Both the position numbers and the translations under genes were made by a program. A stretch of 39,293 nt of DNA from Desulfobacteraceae bacterium (GTDB lineage Bacteria; Desulfobacterota; Desulfobacteria; Desulfobacterales; Desulfosalsimonadaceae): NCBI GenBank assembly GCA_011389515.1, contig JAABUA010000029.1, forward strand, positions 1 to 39,293, in the 5' to 3' direction. The notes beneath the pieces are model-generated. The model did no database searches. It was not told the origin of the DNA and was given only the letters and a program-made list of their open reading frames with translations. How positions within the stretch are numbered: the first letter of the stretch is position 1; each line of letters begins with the position of its first letter. Positions 8,386 to 17,342 of this stretch are shown here, one piece after another.

Positions 8386-9801
8386 ATGATACAGTCTAAC
8401 GATGTGCTAAAAATGATCAAGGAGCAGGAAATCCGGGTGGTGGACATCCGTTTCATGGACTTTCCGGGGGTATGGCAGCACTTTACGGTCCCGGTCAGTG
8501 AAGTCGAAGAGTCTTCTTTTGAAGACGGATACGGGTTTGACGGTTCCAGTTTGCGGGGATGGCAGCCCATCAATGCCAGTGACATGCTGGTGGTTCCGGA
8601 TGCAACCACCGCCAAAATCGATCCTTTCTATGAAGAGCCTACCCTGGTAATGATCGGAAACATTGTCGATCCCATCACCCGGGAACCGTATTCCCGCGAT
8701 CCGCGGCATATTGCGCAAAAGGCGGAGGCATACCTGAAGCAGACCGGCATCGGGGATACGGTTTACATCGGACCGGAGCCGGAGTTTTTCATTTTTGATG
8801 ATATACGGTTTCATTCTGGCAGAAACGAAGCCTTTTATAAGATCGATTCGGAAGAAGGCATCTGGAATTCCGGGCGCGATGAAAACCCGAACCTGGGCTA
8901 CAAGCCGCGCCACAAGGAAGGGTATTTTCCGGTTCCGCCCATGGACAAGTTCCAGGACATTCGCACGGAAATGATGCTCACCCTCGAAGACCTGGGCATT
9001 GCCATGGAGTGCCAGCACCATGAGGTGGCTTCCGGCGGTCAGGCGGAAATCGACATGCGCTTCAAACCGCTGTTGGAAATGGGCGACCAGATGGTATGGT
9101 TCAAGTATGTTTTGAAAAATGTGGCCCATATGCATGGCCGCACCGTTACCTTTATGCCCAAACCCCTGTTCGAGGACAACGGGTCGGGCATGCATATCCA
9201 TATCAGCATATGGAAAGATGGACGTCCATTGTTTGCCGGGGAAAAGTATGCCGGTCTTTCCCAGGAAGCCCTCTATGCCATCGGCGGGATTCTCAAGCAC
9301 TGCGGGGCGCTTTGTGCCATCACCAACCCGACGACCAATTCCTACAAGCGGCTGGTGCCGGGTTTCGAGGCGCCCATTAACCTTGCCTATTCGAGCCGGA
9401 ACCGGAGTGCGGCGGTTCGCGTCCCCATGTACTCTTCTTCACCCAAGGCCAAGCGACTGGAGTTCCGTACGCCGGATCCATCCTGTAACGGCTACCTGGC
9501 ATTTTCCGCCATTATGATGGCTGTTATCGACGGCATTGAAAACCGTATAGATCCTGGTGATCCCCTGGATAAAAATATTTATGATCTTCCCCCGGAAGAA
9601 CTGGCGCAGATTGCATCTGCGCCTGCCTCCCTCGACGAGGCACTGGTCGCGCTGGAAAAGGACCATGAATTTCTGCTCAAGGGGGATGTATTCACCAAAG
9701 ACGTTATTGAAAGATGGATAGAATACAAGATGACAAGCGAGGTGAACGCCATGCGCTTGAGACCGCATCCCCATGAATTTTTCATGTATTACGATATTTG
9801 A
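8386..9801 (+). CDS. glnA: Type I glutamine synthetase
   Basis: The 471-residue enzyme makes glutamine from glutamate, ammonium and ATP as a dodecamer. Visible signatures are DGSSLRGW (54-61), the metal-binding EPEFFIF, the GQAEIDMRF strand, the ATP-binding site [33 protein letters not shown] and [10 protein letters not shown]. Tyr399 in NIYDLPPEE is the adenylylation site of the GS I-beta class, so control by GlnE is expected, although no glnE lies in the window. A strong AAGGAG is 8 nt before the ATG. It is the last gene of the nitrogen cluster; 137 bp separate it from glnK, so an extra promoter is possible, and a clear terminator follows. Confidence 0.96.
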   Translation: MIQSNDVLKMIKEQEIRVVDIRFMDFPGVWQHFTVPVSEVEESSFEDGYGFDGSSLRGWQPINASDMLVVPDATTAKIDPFYEEPTLVMIGNIVDPITREPYSRDPRHIAQKAEAYLKQTGIGDTVYIGPEPEFFIFDDIRFHSGRNEAFYKIDSEEGIWNSGRDENPNLGYKPRHKEGYFPVPPMDKFQDIRTEMMLTLEDLGIAMECQHHEVASGGQAEIDMRFKPLLEMGDQMVWFKYVLKNVAHMHGRTVTFMPKPLFEDNGSGMHIHISIWKDGRPLFAGEKYAGLSQEALYAIGGILKHCGALCAITNPTTNSYKRLVPGFEAPINLAYSSRNRSAAVRVPMYSSSPKAKRLEFRTPDPSCNGYLAFSAIMMAVIDGIENRIDPGDPLDKNIYDLPPEELAQIASAPASLDEALVALEKDHEFLLKGDVFTKDVIERWIEYKMTSEVNAMRLRPHPHEFFMYYDI

Positions 9802-9823
9802 TCCTCCTGGATTAAAGTGGTAT

Positions 9824-9858
9824 AAAAAAGGCGACCCCAAAACGGGGCCGCCTTTTTT
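9824..9858 (+). terminator. Rho-independent terminator after glnA
   Basis: A 9-bp GC-rich stem (9830-9838 with 9844-9852, one mismatch) carries a 5-nt loop and is followed by six T (9853-9858). Six A precede it, so it could act in both directions. It closes the glnD-amtB-glnK-glnA transcript. Confidence 0.9.
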
Positions 9859-9979
9859 ACACCCGCCGGCGGCCGTGCCATTCCGGGGCACCGGTTTTTA
9901 GGGATTCGGGGGGGTCGGACGCAGGGGCCGGAGCACGGCGGACGGATGGCAAGGGCAAGGGCGAACAGGGGATATATGC

Positions 9980-10759
9980 ATGAAAACAGAAGCGGTTATC
10001 GATTATATCGTGTCATGGATGAGGGCGTATTGTGAAAAATCGGGCTTGGACGGTTTTGTAATCGGTATTTCCGGCGGGGTGGATTCTGCCGTGACCTCAA
10101 CGCTGTGTGCTAAGACCGGAAAACCCTTATATGTCTTGAATCTTCCCATATACCAGGCGGCTGACCAGCAATCGCTTGCGGACCGCCATATCCGGTGGCT
10201 CCGGAAGCGCTTTCCGGCGGTGATCGAACATACCGTGGACCTCTCACCGGTATTGGACAGTTTCCGGGAAGCGCTGCCAAAAGAGATCCAGGGCGGACTC
10301 GTCCTGGCCAATACCCGTTCCCGCATACGCATGATCGCCTTGTATGCGTTTGCAACACACCACCGGCTTCTCGTGGCGGGAACCGGGAACAAGGTGGAGG
10401 ATTATGGTGTGGGGTTTTTTACCAAGTACGGCGACGGCGGGGTGGATATCGCGCCCATCGCCGACCTGATGAAATCAGAGGTCCGGCTGCTTGCCCGTGA
10501 AATGGGAATTCTTCCGGAAATTGCAGGTGCGGTCCCCGTCGACGGTTTGTGGGCGGACAACAGGAGCGACGAACAGCAGATCGGTGCTACCTATGACGAG
10601 TTAGAATGGGCCATGCGTTTCGATGAATCCGGGGAAGAAGATGGCTTGACAGGCCGTGAAAAGGAGGTGCTGGCAATTTACCGAAGGCTCAACAGGGCCA
10701 ACAGGCACAAGGTGGAACCGATTCCCGTTGCAAAAATTCCTGATGAATTGAGGCGGTAA
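9980..10759 (+). CDS. nadE: NH3-dependent NAD+ synthetase
   Basis: The 259-residue cytosolic enzyme amidates deamido-NAD+ with ATP. The PP-loop SGGVDSA is at 31-37, and GTGNKVEDYGVGFFTKYGDGGVDIAPIADLMKSEV (split across about 134-168) carries the family's NAD/ATP-binding residues, with the catalytic lid DGLWADNRSDEQQIG after it. There is no N-terminal glutaminase (nitrilase) domain, so it must use free ammonia, which fits its place just behind the ammonium-assimilation cluster. It lies after the glnA terminator and so has its own promoter, not identified in the 120 bp before it. AGGGG precedes the ATG by 9 nt. A short copy of the dispersed repeat follows its stop. Confidence 0.95.
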   Translation: MKTEAVIDYIVSWMRAYCEKSGLDGFVIGISGGVDSAVTSTLCAKTGKPLYVLNLPIYQAADQQSLADRHIRWLRKRFPAVIEHTVDLSPVLDSFREALPKEIQGGLVLANTRSRIRMIALYAFATHHRLLVAGTGNKVEDYGVGFFTKYGDGGVDIAPIADLMKSEVRLLAREMGILPEIAGAVPVDGLWADNRSDEQQIGATYDELEWAMRFDESGEEDGLTGREKEVLAIYRRLNRANRHKVEPIPVAKIPDELRR

Positions 10760-10774
10760 CAGATGATTCATTTG

Positions 10775-10789
10775 TTGAGATGGGTTATA
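10775..10789 (+). repeat. Short degenerate copy of the TAGAACCCATCTCAAAATT repeat
   Basis: TTGAGATGGGTTATA matches 14 of 15 bases of the repeat core (read on the opposite strand to copy 2). It lies 15 nt after the nadE stop codon. Confidence 0.5.
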
Positions 10790-10805
10790 GAACAGGACAC
10801 GCCGT

Positions 10806-11000
10806 ATGGGAGAAAAGAACAAAAACAAAATCAGCATCGAGAGGCTTATCTCTTTTTTTCTGAAGCTGAAATCGAAAAGGCCCGATCCCGTTGAAACGGA
10901 TTATTCCCGCTGGAACCAGTCGGAGGAAGCATATCAGCAGGAACAGGCCCAATGGCTGGAAGAGATCCGCCGGAAGAAGCAAAATAAAAACAGGGGATAA
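10806..11000 (+). CDS. Small hydrophilic protein of unknown function
   Basis: The frame encodes 64 residues, rich in Lys, Glu and Gln, with no membrane segment, no Cys and no recognised domain. The first third (ISIERLISFFLKLKS) could form an amphipathic helix; the rest is predicted to be charged and helical (SEEAYQQEQAQWLEEIRRKKQ, residues about 39-59). There is no convincing ribosome site before the ATG. It fits between nadE (46 nt upstream) and the tautomerase gene (18 nt downstream) on the same strand without overlap, which favours a real gene. A non-coding explanation remains possible. Confidence 0.5.
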   Translation: MGEKNKNKISIERLISFFLKLKSKRPDPVETDYSRWNQSEEAYQQEQAQWLEEIRRKKQNKNRG

Positions 11001-11018
11001 CTGTTACAGGAGGATGGA

Positions 11019-11255
11019 ATGCCGCATGTAATCATCAAGATGTATCCCGGGCGAACAGAAGCGCAGAAACAAAACCTGTGCGACCGGATTGTAAAGGATG
11101 TCATGGAAGCAGCAGATTGCGGGGTGAATACCATTTCTGTGGGTATCGAGGAAATCCCCAAAGAAGACTGGGCTGAAACCGTTTACAAACCAGACATACT
11201 GGCCAGGAAAGACACTTTGTATAAACTTCCCGGCTACAATCCCTTTGGCGACTGA
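11019..11255 (+). CDS. 4-oxalocrotonate tautomerase-family protein
   Basis: The 78-residue protein begins Met-Pro, and after Met removal Pro1 would be the catalytic base of the tautomerase superfamily. It has the beta-alpha-beta start PHVIIKMYPGRTEAQKQNLCDRIVKDV and the second strand TISVGIEEIPKEDWAE, as in YdcE/4-OT-type enzymes. It is about 15 residues longer than classic 4-OT. AGGAGGATGGA precedes the ATG. Its substrate cannot be told from sequence. It is 5 nt upstream of the CDF exporter, so the two are probably co-transcribed. Confidence 0.9.
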   Translation: MPHVIIKMYPGRTEAQKQNLCDRIVKDVMEAADCGVNTISVGIEEIPKEDWAETVYKPDILARKDTLYKLPGYNPFGD

Positions 11256-11260
11256 TCGAT

Positions 11261-12157
11261 ATGGCACCTGAACGCATTGTGCGCAGGGTTACCTGGTGGG
11301 GGTTTTCCATCAATATCGGCTTGTCGGTGTTCAAGGTATTCGCCGGTATCATGGGAAACAGCCATGCCGTTGTCGCGGACGGTATCCACAGCCTCACGGA
11401 TACGGTCACGGATATCGCCGTTATTGCCGGTTCTTATTTCTGGGCAAAGCCTGCGGACGATCAGCATCCCTATGGCCACAAGCGGATTGAAACCACGGTT
11501 TCCATTTTTATCGGCATTGTTCTGTTTTCGGCGGCTTTTTTCATTGCCTGGCAGGCGGTTACCGATTTCCGGGGCCGCTATGTCAGCGAACCGGGATTGA
11601 TCGCACTGGTGGCCGCCGTGGTTTCGATCGTGCTCAAGGAAGGGCTCTACCGGTGGACACTCATCGTCGGGAAAAAAGTCCACAGCGTATCACTTGCCGC
11701 CAATGCATGGCATCACAGGCTCGATGCATTGAGTTCCATTCCCGTGCTCGTAGCTGTTTCCGCGGCGATCCTTTACCCGCCCTGGTACATGCTGGACCAG
11801 TTGGCTGCGATTTTTGTAGCACTGCTCGTTTTTTACGCCTCCATCAGGATCATTGTAAACGGCTTCAAGGAGTTGGTGGATGAGGGCGCGCCCAGGGAGA
11901 CGTGCGAACAGATCCGGAATATTGCTCTAATTGATGAAAAAGTCCGGCATGCATATAATATCCGCACCCGTTACGCGGGAAATTATCTCCAGGTGGATCT
12001 GCATCTGGCGGTGAACGGCAATATGACTGTCCATGAAGGGCACCGGGTTGCGGAAGATGCAAAAAAGCGGATCATTGAACAGGGTCCAAGGGTCCTTGAC
12101 GTGGTCGTCCACATCGAACCGGTGGAATCGGTCAGCCCGGAAGAGGCATGTCTGTGA
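11261..12157 (+). CDS. Cation diffusion facilitator (CDF) metal exporter
   Basis: The 298-residue inner-membrane protein has about six hydrophobic segments and a cytosolic C-terminal domain. Metal-site residues are visible: HSLTDTVTD with His43 and Asp47 in TM2, and NAWHHRLDALSS in TM5; HPYGHKRIE after TM2 is the usual CDF loop motif. The cytosolic tail ends in VVVHIEPVE, the dimeric metal-binding ferredoxin-like fold. Family members exchange Zn, Mn, Fe or Cd for protons; the His/Asp set fits Zn, Fe or Mn, and I cannot choose. Its last 26 nt overlap the convergent MMPL gene. Confidence 0.93.
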   Translation: MAPERIVRRVTWWGFSINIGLSVFKVFAGIMGNSHAVVADGIHSLTDTVTDIAVIAGSYFWAKPADDQHPYGHKRIETTVSIFIGIVLFSAAFFIAWQAVTDFRGRYVSEPGLIALVAAVVSIVLKEGLYRWTLIVGKKVHSVSLAANAWHHRLDALSSIPVLVAVSAAILYPPWYMLDQLAAIFVALLVFYASIRIIVNGFKELVDEGAPRETCEQIRNIALIDEKVRHAYNIRTRYAGNYLQVDLHLAVNGNMTVHEGHRVAEDAKKRIIEQGPRVLDVVVHIEPVESVSPEEACL

Positions 12158-14801
12158 GCCGTCCCTGATCTTCTTCCTCTGTCTCGATGGCCTTCGCGCC
12201 GGGTGCTTCAAGGTTGATGCCTGTCAACCGGATGGCGGCCGGAATCAGGAGAATCGATCCGATGGTCGTGTTGACCATGGTCAACGTCAACAGCAGGCCA
12301 AAGAGAATGATGGGCATGAAATGGCTGGTGAGATTCACCGAAAAACCGCAGATAAGCGCCAAAGACGTGAACATGATGGCTTTTCCGGTGACCCGCATGG
12401 TTTTTTCAATGGTCTTGGCAACGTCGGCCGCTGTTTCCGCATGATAGCGCCGATAAGTGTTGAGGTAATGGATCGTGTCGTCGATTCCAATCCCCACGGT
12501 AATTGCTGCGATAATGGACGTGACCATGTCCAGTCGGATGCCGAACCATCCCATGATGCCAAAATTGACAATGATGGTCACCCCCATGTCGATCAGCGCC
12601 AGCGGTCCGGCAGCCAGCCTTTTGAACAAAACGATGATCACAAACAGCACCAGTATCAGGGAAAGAAAAAGGTTCTGGAGCTGCCCCGTAACCACGTAGT
12701 GGGCCAGTTTGACATTGATGATCGGATATCCCGTGATGGAGAACGTATATGGCGCCGGCAGGGTTTTTTCCAGGTGCTTCTCCACCCGGTCGATAATGTA
12801 TTTGATTTCCGTTGTGCCGATTTTTTCCGCGGATTTCCGGGTAAGTCGCGCCAGGATGTTGCCATTCTGAAACAGGGGGTCCACAAACGGTTCAAAATCA
12901 TCGACCCGGCCGTCTGAATCCTTGTCTTCCCCGGAAAAAATTTCCAGGTAGTCCATGATATCCATGTGGCTCTCCGGTATTTGGAAATATGCCGGATCAT
13001 CATTGTTCATCGCCATGTGCATCCGTTTGATGAAATCGCCGAACGCATCGGTTCTGCCGATATTGAGATCCGGGTTTTCCCCGGAGGTCATCCATTCCCG
13101 AAGATCTTCAACAGTATTGAGGAATTCGGGGCTTTTGACGCCGTCTGGCTCGCCGGAATCAATGATGACGTTGAATCCCCACCCACCACCGAATTTTTCC
13201 CCGGCAGCGAGCACATTTTGCCGGACCGGATCGTTTTCCTTGAAATAATGGAGAAACTCCGTGTCCACTTGGAGTTTTGTCGCGCCTATGAGCGAAACAA
13301 TGATGATGATTCCTGTAACAAAATAGACCTTCCGGTAATGCACAATGGCGCCTTTGGCCATTATCCGTAGAAGGGCGTCGATTACAGTGGTCTTTTTCCG
13401 CTGGTCTTTTCCGAGCAGGCTTCTGGGGTAGCGGTGCGGCAATATTGCCAGGGCCGCCGGAATCAGGGTGACCGCAATAAAAACCGTGGCTGCGATGCCT
13501 ATGGCTGAAAATGCGGCCCACTCCTGGAGGGCGGAAACCTTGCTGGTCAGCAGTGTGCAAAATGCGGCAAAAGTAGTCAGTCCGGCCAGGAACACCGTAA
13601 CCGAGATATGTTTCATAGCCGCCTGGATGCCGGCTTTTTTATCCGATTTGGAAATGAGATTGAATTCCGCATAATACTGGTTAAGGATATGGATGGAATA
13701 GGAACTGCCGATGGCGACCAGCAACGGCGGAAGTGTCCCCCCTACCGACGTGATCTTGTATCCGAGATGTCCCATCAGTCCAAGAATCCAGAGCTCCGCC
13801 ATGCCTAAGGTGGCCAGCGGCAGGATGACACCCCTGAAGGATCTGAAGTTGAAGTAAAATACCAGCGAAACCACCAGTAACACCAGCGGAATGCTTCGTT
13901 TCAAGTCCGCCTTGATGTAGTCGTTGAAATTTTTGGTCACATACGGCACGCCGGCGAATCGGATATCCAGTGAGTTGTAATACTCGGCAATTCTTATGAT
14001 TTCACTGGTGATGGCTTCCTTGTCATCGGTGCCCACGAATTTGACAATTGTGCCGAAATCCGTAATGTTGCCCGTTTGCGGGTCAACGGCATAAATCAGC
14101 TGTTTGAAGGCTGGGTTGGTCCGGAGCCGCTCCCTGTAGGCCATGATTTCATCATCAGTAGCGGGAATGATGCGCTGGTCGTTTTCATCTTTCGGGATAA
14201 GATCATAGGATGCAAGGGTATCGTCTTTGCCGCTGATATCGCTTATGGTGAACGGGGATAAAATGGTATCGATAATATTCATCCGCTTGAGGGCAAGGTC
14301 TTTTTCCAGCTGCTTTTGAAGCAGTCGGATGTCGCTCTGATCCAGGCGGGCTTTTTTCCGGATATCCGCCGGCGTATGCCGTTTGAGAAAGCGTGAAAAG
14401 GCGGGATCATCCTGAAAAGTTTCCAGGATATCCGCAAAAGCGGCATTTTCTGTTTCAAGGACCCTCTGAAAACGCATGTGCCTGTCGGCCTCCCGTTCGG
14501 GAGATGCGTCCTTGTATTCCTCGATATCGCTTAAAAACTGGTCAAAGGCCCTGAAAGTTTCCCCTGACCAGATTGGTTTCGAGGAGATCGCCATGAGCAT
14601 GAACCGGTCATTGTCTCCATAAATTTCTTTGGCCGCCATATATTCAAGGTATTCTTCATCATGCTTGGGCATAAAGGATTCTACGGAACTGTCAAATTCT
14701 ATTTTCCGGATGCCGGAGGCAAGGATGATGGTGATCGCAACCAGTACGATGATTGGTATCACCGGTCGTTTTAGGACCAGATTTAGGTAGGCGTTCATCA
14801 T
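12132..14801 (-). CDS. MMPL/RND-superfamily exporter with a periplasmic EF-hand loop
   Basis: The 889-residue permease shows two RND halves. TM1 is near residues 13-29; a large periplasmic loop follows; TM2-6 begin around residue 318 (RSIPLVLLVVSLVFYFNFRS). The second half begins near residue 475, with the last TM bundle after about 720, including IDMGVTIIVNFGIMGWFGIRLDM and GIGIDDTIHYLN (the proton-relay Asp pair). The second periplasmic loop carries DKDSDGRVDDFE at 626-637, a textbook EF-hand with ligands at positions 1, 3, 5, 9 and 12. The family exports lipids and other hydrophobic compounds. It is divergent from a LolA-like protein, a beta-barrel and a lipoprotein, so a shared envelope-export role is likely. 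No good ribosome site precedes its double ATG. Confidence 0.93.
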   Translation of the reverse strand: MMNAYLNLVLKRPVIPIIVLVAITIILASGIRKIEFDSSVESFMPKHDEEYLEYMAAKEIYGDNDRFMLMAISSKPIWSGETFRAFDQFLSDIEEYKDASPEREADRHMRFQRVLETENAAFADILETFQDDPAFSRFLKRHTPADIRKKARLDQSDIRLLQKQLEKDLALKRMNIIDTILSPFTISDISGKDDTLASYDLIPKDENDQRIIPATDDEIMAYRERLRTNPAFKQLIYAVDPQTGNITDFGTIVKFVGTDDKEAITSEIIRIAEYYNSLDIRFAGVPYVTKNFNDYIKADLKRSIPLVLLVVSLVFYFNFRSFRGVILPLATLGMAELWILGLMGHLGYKITSVGGTLPPLLVAIGSSYSIHILNQYYAEFNLISKSDKKAGIQAAMKHISVTVFLAGLTTFAAFCTLLTSKVSALQEWAAFSAIGIAATVFIAVTLIPAALAILPHRYPRSLLGKDQRKKTTVIDALLRIMAKGAIVHYRKVYFVTGIIIIVSLIGATKLQVDTEFLHYFKENDPVRQNVLAAGEKFGGGWGFNVIIDSGEPDGVKSPEFLNTVEDLREWMTSGENPDLNIGRTDAFGDFIKRMHMAMNNDDPAYFQIPESHMDIMDYLEIFSGEDKDSDGRVDDFEPFVDPLFQNGNILARLTRKSAEKIGTTEIKYIIDRVEKHLEKTLPAPYTFSITGYPIINVKLAHYVVTGQLQNLFLSLILVLFVIIVLFKRLAAGPLALIDMGVTIIVNFGIMGWFGIRLDMVTSIIAAITVGIGIDDTIHYLNTYRRYHAETAADVAKTIEKTMRVTGKAIMFTSLALICGFSVNLTSHFMPIILFGLLLTLTMVNTTIGSILLIPAAIRLTGINLEAPGAKAIETEEEDQGRLTDMPLPG

Positions 14802-14837
14802 GGGCGAAAAAATTGCAAGTCTAAGGTTTTTCTTGCC

Positions 14838-14857
14838 TTATACAGGAGCCTGTGTAA
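14838..14857. promoter_or_regulatory. Palindromic operator candidate in the MMPL leader
   Basis: TTATACAGG-AG-CCTGTGTAA is a 9-2-9 inverted repeat with one mismatch. It lies between the predicted minus-strand promoter (14905-14934) and the MMPL start, the position expected of a repressor site. No regulator gene lies next to it. Confidence 0.4.
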
Positions 14858-14884
14858 AATTGAAGCCGATTGGTAGATAAATTA

Positions 14885-14912
14885 TTGCTGCACCTGTACG
14901 AAATTGTATAGT
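14885..14912 (+). promoter_or_regulatory. Possible sigma-70 promoter for the LolA-like/barrel/lipoprotein operon
   Basis: TTGCTG (14885-14890), a 16-nt spacer and TATAGT (14907-14912) form a modest sigma-70 match 67 nt before the GTG start. It overlaps the stronger minus-strand promoter, so the two directions might compete. Confidence 0.3.
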
Positions 14913-14934
14913 GTTCTTATAACAGAATTGTCAA
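14905..14934 (-). promoter_or_regulatory. Sigma-70 promoter for the MMPL gene
   Basis: Read on the minus strand, TTGACA (14929-14934), an 18-nt spacer and TATACA (14905-14910) give a near-consensus promoter about 100 nt upstream of the MMPL ATG. Confidence 0.55.
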
Positions 14935-14979
14935 TCAATAAATGGAGTATCCCCAATTGCTTGTAAAGGAGGTTTTGGC

Positions 14980-15720
14980 GTGAAATTCAAAATCCTGCTC
15001 CTCTGTATCATGGTCATCCTGATCGCAGCGCCTGTTTATGCGCTTACCGGAAGGGATCTCATGGAAAAATCCGATGCGCTGCCCGAACCCCAAACGGCGA
15101 TGAGCAGACTTCTCATGCTGGTCTATAAGGGGGAACGTCTCGAAGAGAAGGAGTTTACGCTCCAGATGAAGCAGTATCCAAATAACGAGGACAAGACACT
15201 GATCGCCTTTATCCGTCCGACCCAGATCAAACTGCTCACCCATGCCCGCAAAGGGGCGGAAGACGATCAATGGCTGCGATTGTCATCCGGTCGGATCAAG
15301 CGCATTGCTGCCTCCGACAAGGGGCAGCCATTTGTCAACTCGCACTTTTACTACCAGGATCTTTCCTCCAATGACATCGATGATTATAAATACGAACTGC
15401 TGAGCGAGGATGAAGCCGTGGGGGAGGCATGCTACAAGGTTCAGGGGGTCAAAATCACGGGGGAAAAGGTGTATGACAAGCTAGTTCTCTACGTGCGCAA
15501 ATCCGATTATTTTGTTGTGCGCATCGATTTTTACAAGGATGGGGAATTTCATAAATATCTGGAAAACTACCAGATAAAAGAAATTGATGGCATCTTGACG
15601 CCCCATAAGGTAAAAATGGAGCGCACCGATGGCAAAGGCCGAACCGAACTGGTTCTCAGGGGTGTGAAGTACAATACGGACATCGCGGATATGACGTTTA
15701 ACAGGGAAGCACTTCGGTAG
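14980..15720 (+). CDS. LolA-like outer-membrane lipoprotein-sorting family protein
   Basis: The 246-residue protein has an N-terminal signal peptide (MKFKILLLCIMVILIAAPVYA, cut expected after residue 21) and no lipobox, so it is periplasmic. The body matches the LolA-like fold family often annotated 'outer membrane lipoprotein-sorting protein': LLMLVYKGERLEEKEF, KTLIAFIRPTQIKLLTH, QWLRLSSGRIKRI and the C-terminal VRIDFYKDGEFHKYLENY…LTPHKVKMER. Such proteins hold hydrophobic molecules in a half-open beta-barrel. The start is GTG, chosen for the strong AAAGGAGG 7 nt upstream. It overlaps or abuts the barrel gene and is divergent from the MMPL permease, a pairing known in many proteobacteria, so it probably works with them as the periplasmic carrier. 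Confidence 0.9.
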   Translation: MKFKILLLCIMVILIAAPVYALTGRDLMEKSDALPEPQTAMSRLLMLVYKGERLEEKEFTLQMKQYPNNEDKTLIAFIRPTQIKLLTHARKGAEDDQWLRLSSGRIKRIAASDKGQPFVNSHFYYQDLSSNDIDDYKYELLSEDEAVGEACYKVQGVKITGEKVYDKLVLYVRKSDYFVVRIDFYKDGEFHKYLENYQIKEIDGILTPHKVKMERTDGKGRTELVLRGVKYNTDIADMTFNREALR

Positions 15721-15752
15721 TGGGGAAGAACGTGACCGGAAAGGGCGGATAT

Positions 15753-17342
15753 GTGAAATGTTTGAAATTGTTTCAGATACTGTTTTTTTTCGGAGGCATA
15801 ACGCTTCTTCACGGAATTTTCTGCCTGATGTATCCGTCCTATGTCAATGCCGCTGATCATTGGTCGGCATTGTTTTCTTCCGAAACCGGAGCCATGTTCA
15901 TGGCGCAGGCAGGCGAAGATTTTGCAGAAGACCAATGGGATGAGGAGGATACAGGATTTGACGACGACTGGGAGCTTGCCTTCACCCAGGACGTTCCCGG
16001 GGAAACCAACGGCCTGCCGTTTATCTGGCGCCTGGAAACCGGCCTGCGGAATCACATCCAGGCCGACCGGGATCTTCATTTCCGAGAGGCCAACAAAAAA
16101 AACGAGGTCAGCCTGCGCCTGGAAACCACCTGGGGGGCGACCCCGGCTTACTTTTTTGCCGCCACCGATGCCTATTTTTTCCCCACCTTTCTTCACGAGG
16201 AACTCGGAGACGACCACCCCTATTCGCCGGAGAGCAAAACCTACAGGAATCTCCGGATTACTACCCGGGACAGCGAGCTGGTATTTCGCGAAATGTACGT
16301 CAACCAGGACCTGAACCGATATCGCATACGGGTCGGCAACCAGCTTTTTTCCTGGGGAACCGCGGATTTCATAAATTCCACCGCGTATCTGAATCCCTCT
16401 GATCTGCGGGAGCTCATTTTCCGGCCCCAGGACGAGAATCGTTTCGGCGTCCCTGCCGCCTCGGCCATGCTCTTTTTCGATGCATTTACGGCGGAACTGG
16501 TGTTCGTACCGTTTCACGTTCCGTCGGCGCTCCCCTCCACCGGTCATTTCTGGGCGGTGAAGCGCCTTGACGATGAATATCCCGTGATATTTGACGAACC
16601 CGAAGAGCTGCCGGCCAACAGCCGTAATTTCGGCTACGGCGGGCGCGCAACCGCCACCCGATCCGGGATCGATTTTTCGTTCAGCGCCTACCACGGACCG
16701 GACAGAGAACAGCTCCTCGTGCCCGTATCCACCGTGGTGGAAGAAAATCAACCGATATCTATATTCATCGCGCCCAAATCGTATCTGGTGGATTTCATCG
16801 GTGCGGATCTCGCTTTTACCCGCGGCGATTTTGTATTTCAAGCGGAAGGGGTCTTTTCGCCGAACAAGCGGGGGCTTGTCCGTCAGGATACCGGGCGCCC
16901 CCAGGAGCTGACTTTTCCCTACGAGACCCGCAGATCCCGGTATTATGCGTATTCCCTGGGGTTTAACTACTTTATTCCGATGCAGCGGCTGCTTGACGGT
17001 CATGCAGGGGAAAGCCTGCTCACCGTGGAATGGTATCAGGCCGGATATGATGATGAAGCGCTTTACCGTCCGGTGATTACCGATTTTTTGACCCTTCGTT
17101 ATCAGGACAGTTTTTTCGACGACCGGTTCAAGGTGTCGCTGACGCAATTGCTGGAGACCCGCTACAGCGGTTCGGTATGGTGGCCCCGGATCGGATACGA
17201 TTTTAAAAACGGATTCGAGGTCGAGCTGGGCTATGTCGAGATCCACGGTAGCAAGCGGGAGGACGTGAGCCGGGACCCCCTGTTTTATTATTTTAAAAAC
17301 AACGATTTCATCATGGTGAATCTGCGATATGCGTTTCTGTAA
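15753..17342 (+). CDS. DUF1302-like outer-membrane beta-barrel protein
   Basis: The product is about 529 residues with a long signal peptide (hydrophobic core ILFFFGGITLLHGIFCLMY, ending in VNA-A). After an acidic linker (EDFAEDQWDEEDTGFDDDWE) come many alternating, aromatic-rich strands; the last ends RYAFL, consistent with a BAM-recognised C-terminus. LFSWGTADFINSTAYLNPSDLRE is the conserved block of the DUF1302 family, which is often found with MMPL permeases. The start is uncertain: GTG 15753 has GGGCGG 4 nt upstream and gives the cleanest signal peptide; GTG 15732 or 15720 would add 7 or 11 residues, and the last overlaps the previous stop by 1 nt. The lipoprotein gene overlaps its end by 14 nt. 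It is the likely outer-membrane part of an export route. Confidence 0.88.
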   Translation: MKCLKLFQILFFFGGITLLHGIFCLMYPSYVNAADHWSALFSSETGAMFMAQAGEDFAEDQWDEEDTGFDDDWELAFTQDVPGETNGLPFIWRLETGLRNHIQADRDLHFREANKKNEVSLRLETTWGATPAYFFAATDAYFFPTFLHEELGDDHPYSPESKTYRNLRITTRDSELVFREMYVNQDLNRYRIRVGNQLFSWGTADFINSTAYLNPSDLRELIFRPQDENRFGVPAASAMLFFDAFTAELVFVPFHVPSALPSTGHFWAVKRLDDEYPVIFDEPEELPANSRNFGYGGRATATRSGIDFSFSAYHGPDREQLLVPVSTVVEENQPISIFIAPKSYLVDFIGADLAFTRGDFVFQAEGVFSPNKRGLVRQDTGRPQELTFPYETRRSRYYAYSLGFNYFIPMQRLLDGHAGESLLTVEWYQAGYDDEALYRPVITDFLTLRYQDSFFDDRFKVSLTQLLETRYSGSVWWPRIGYDFKNGFEVELGYVEIHGSKREDVSRDPLFYYFKNNDFIMVNLRYAFL

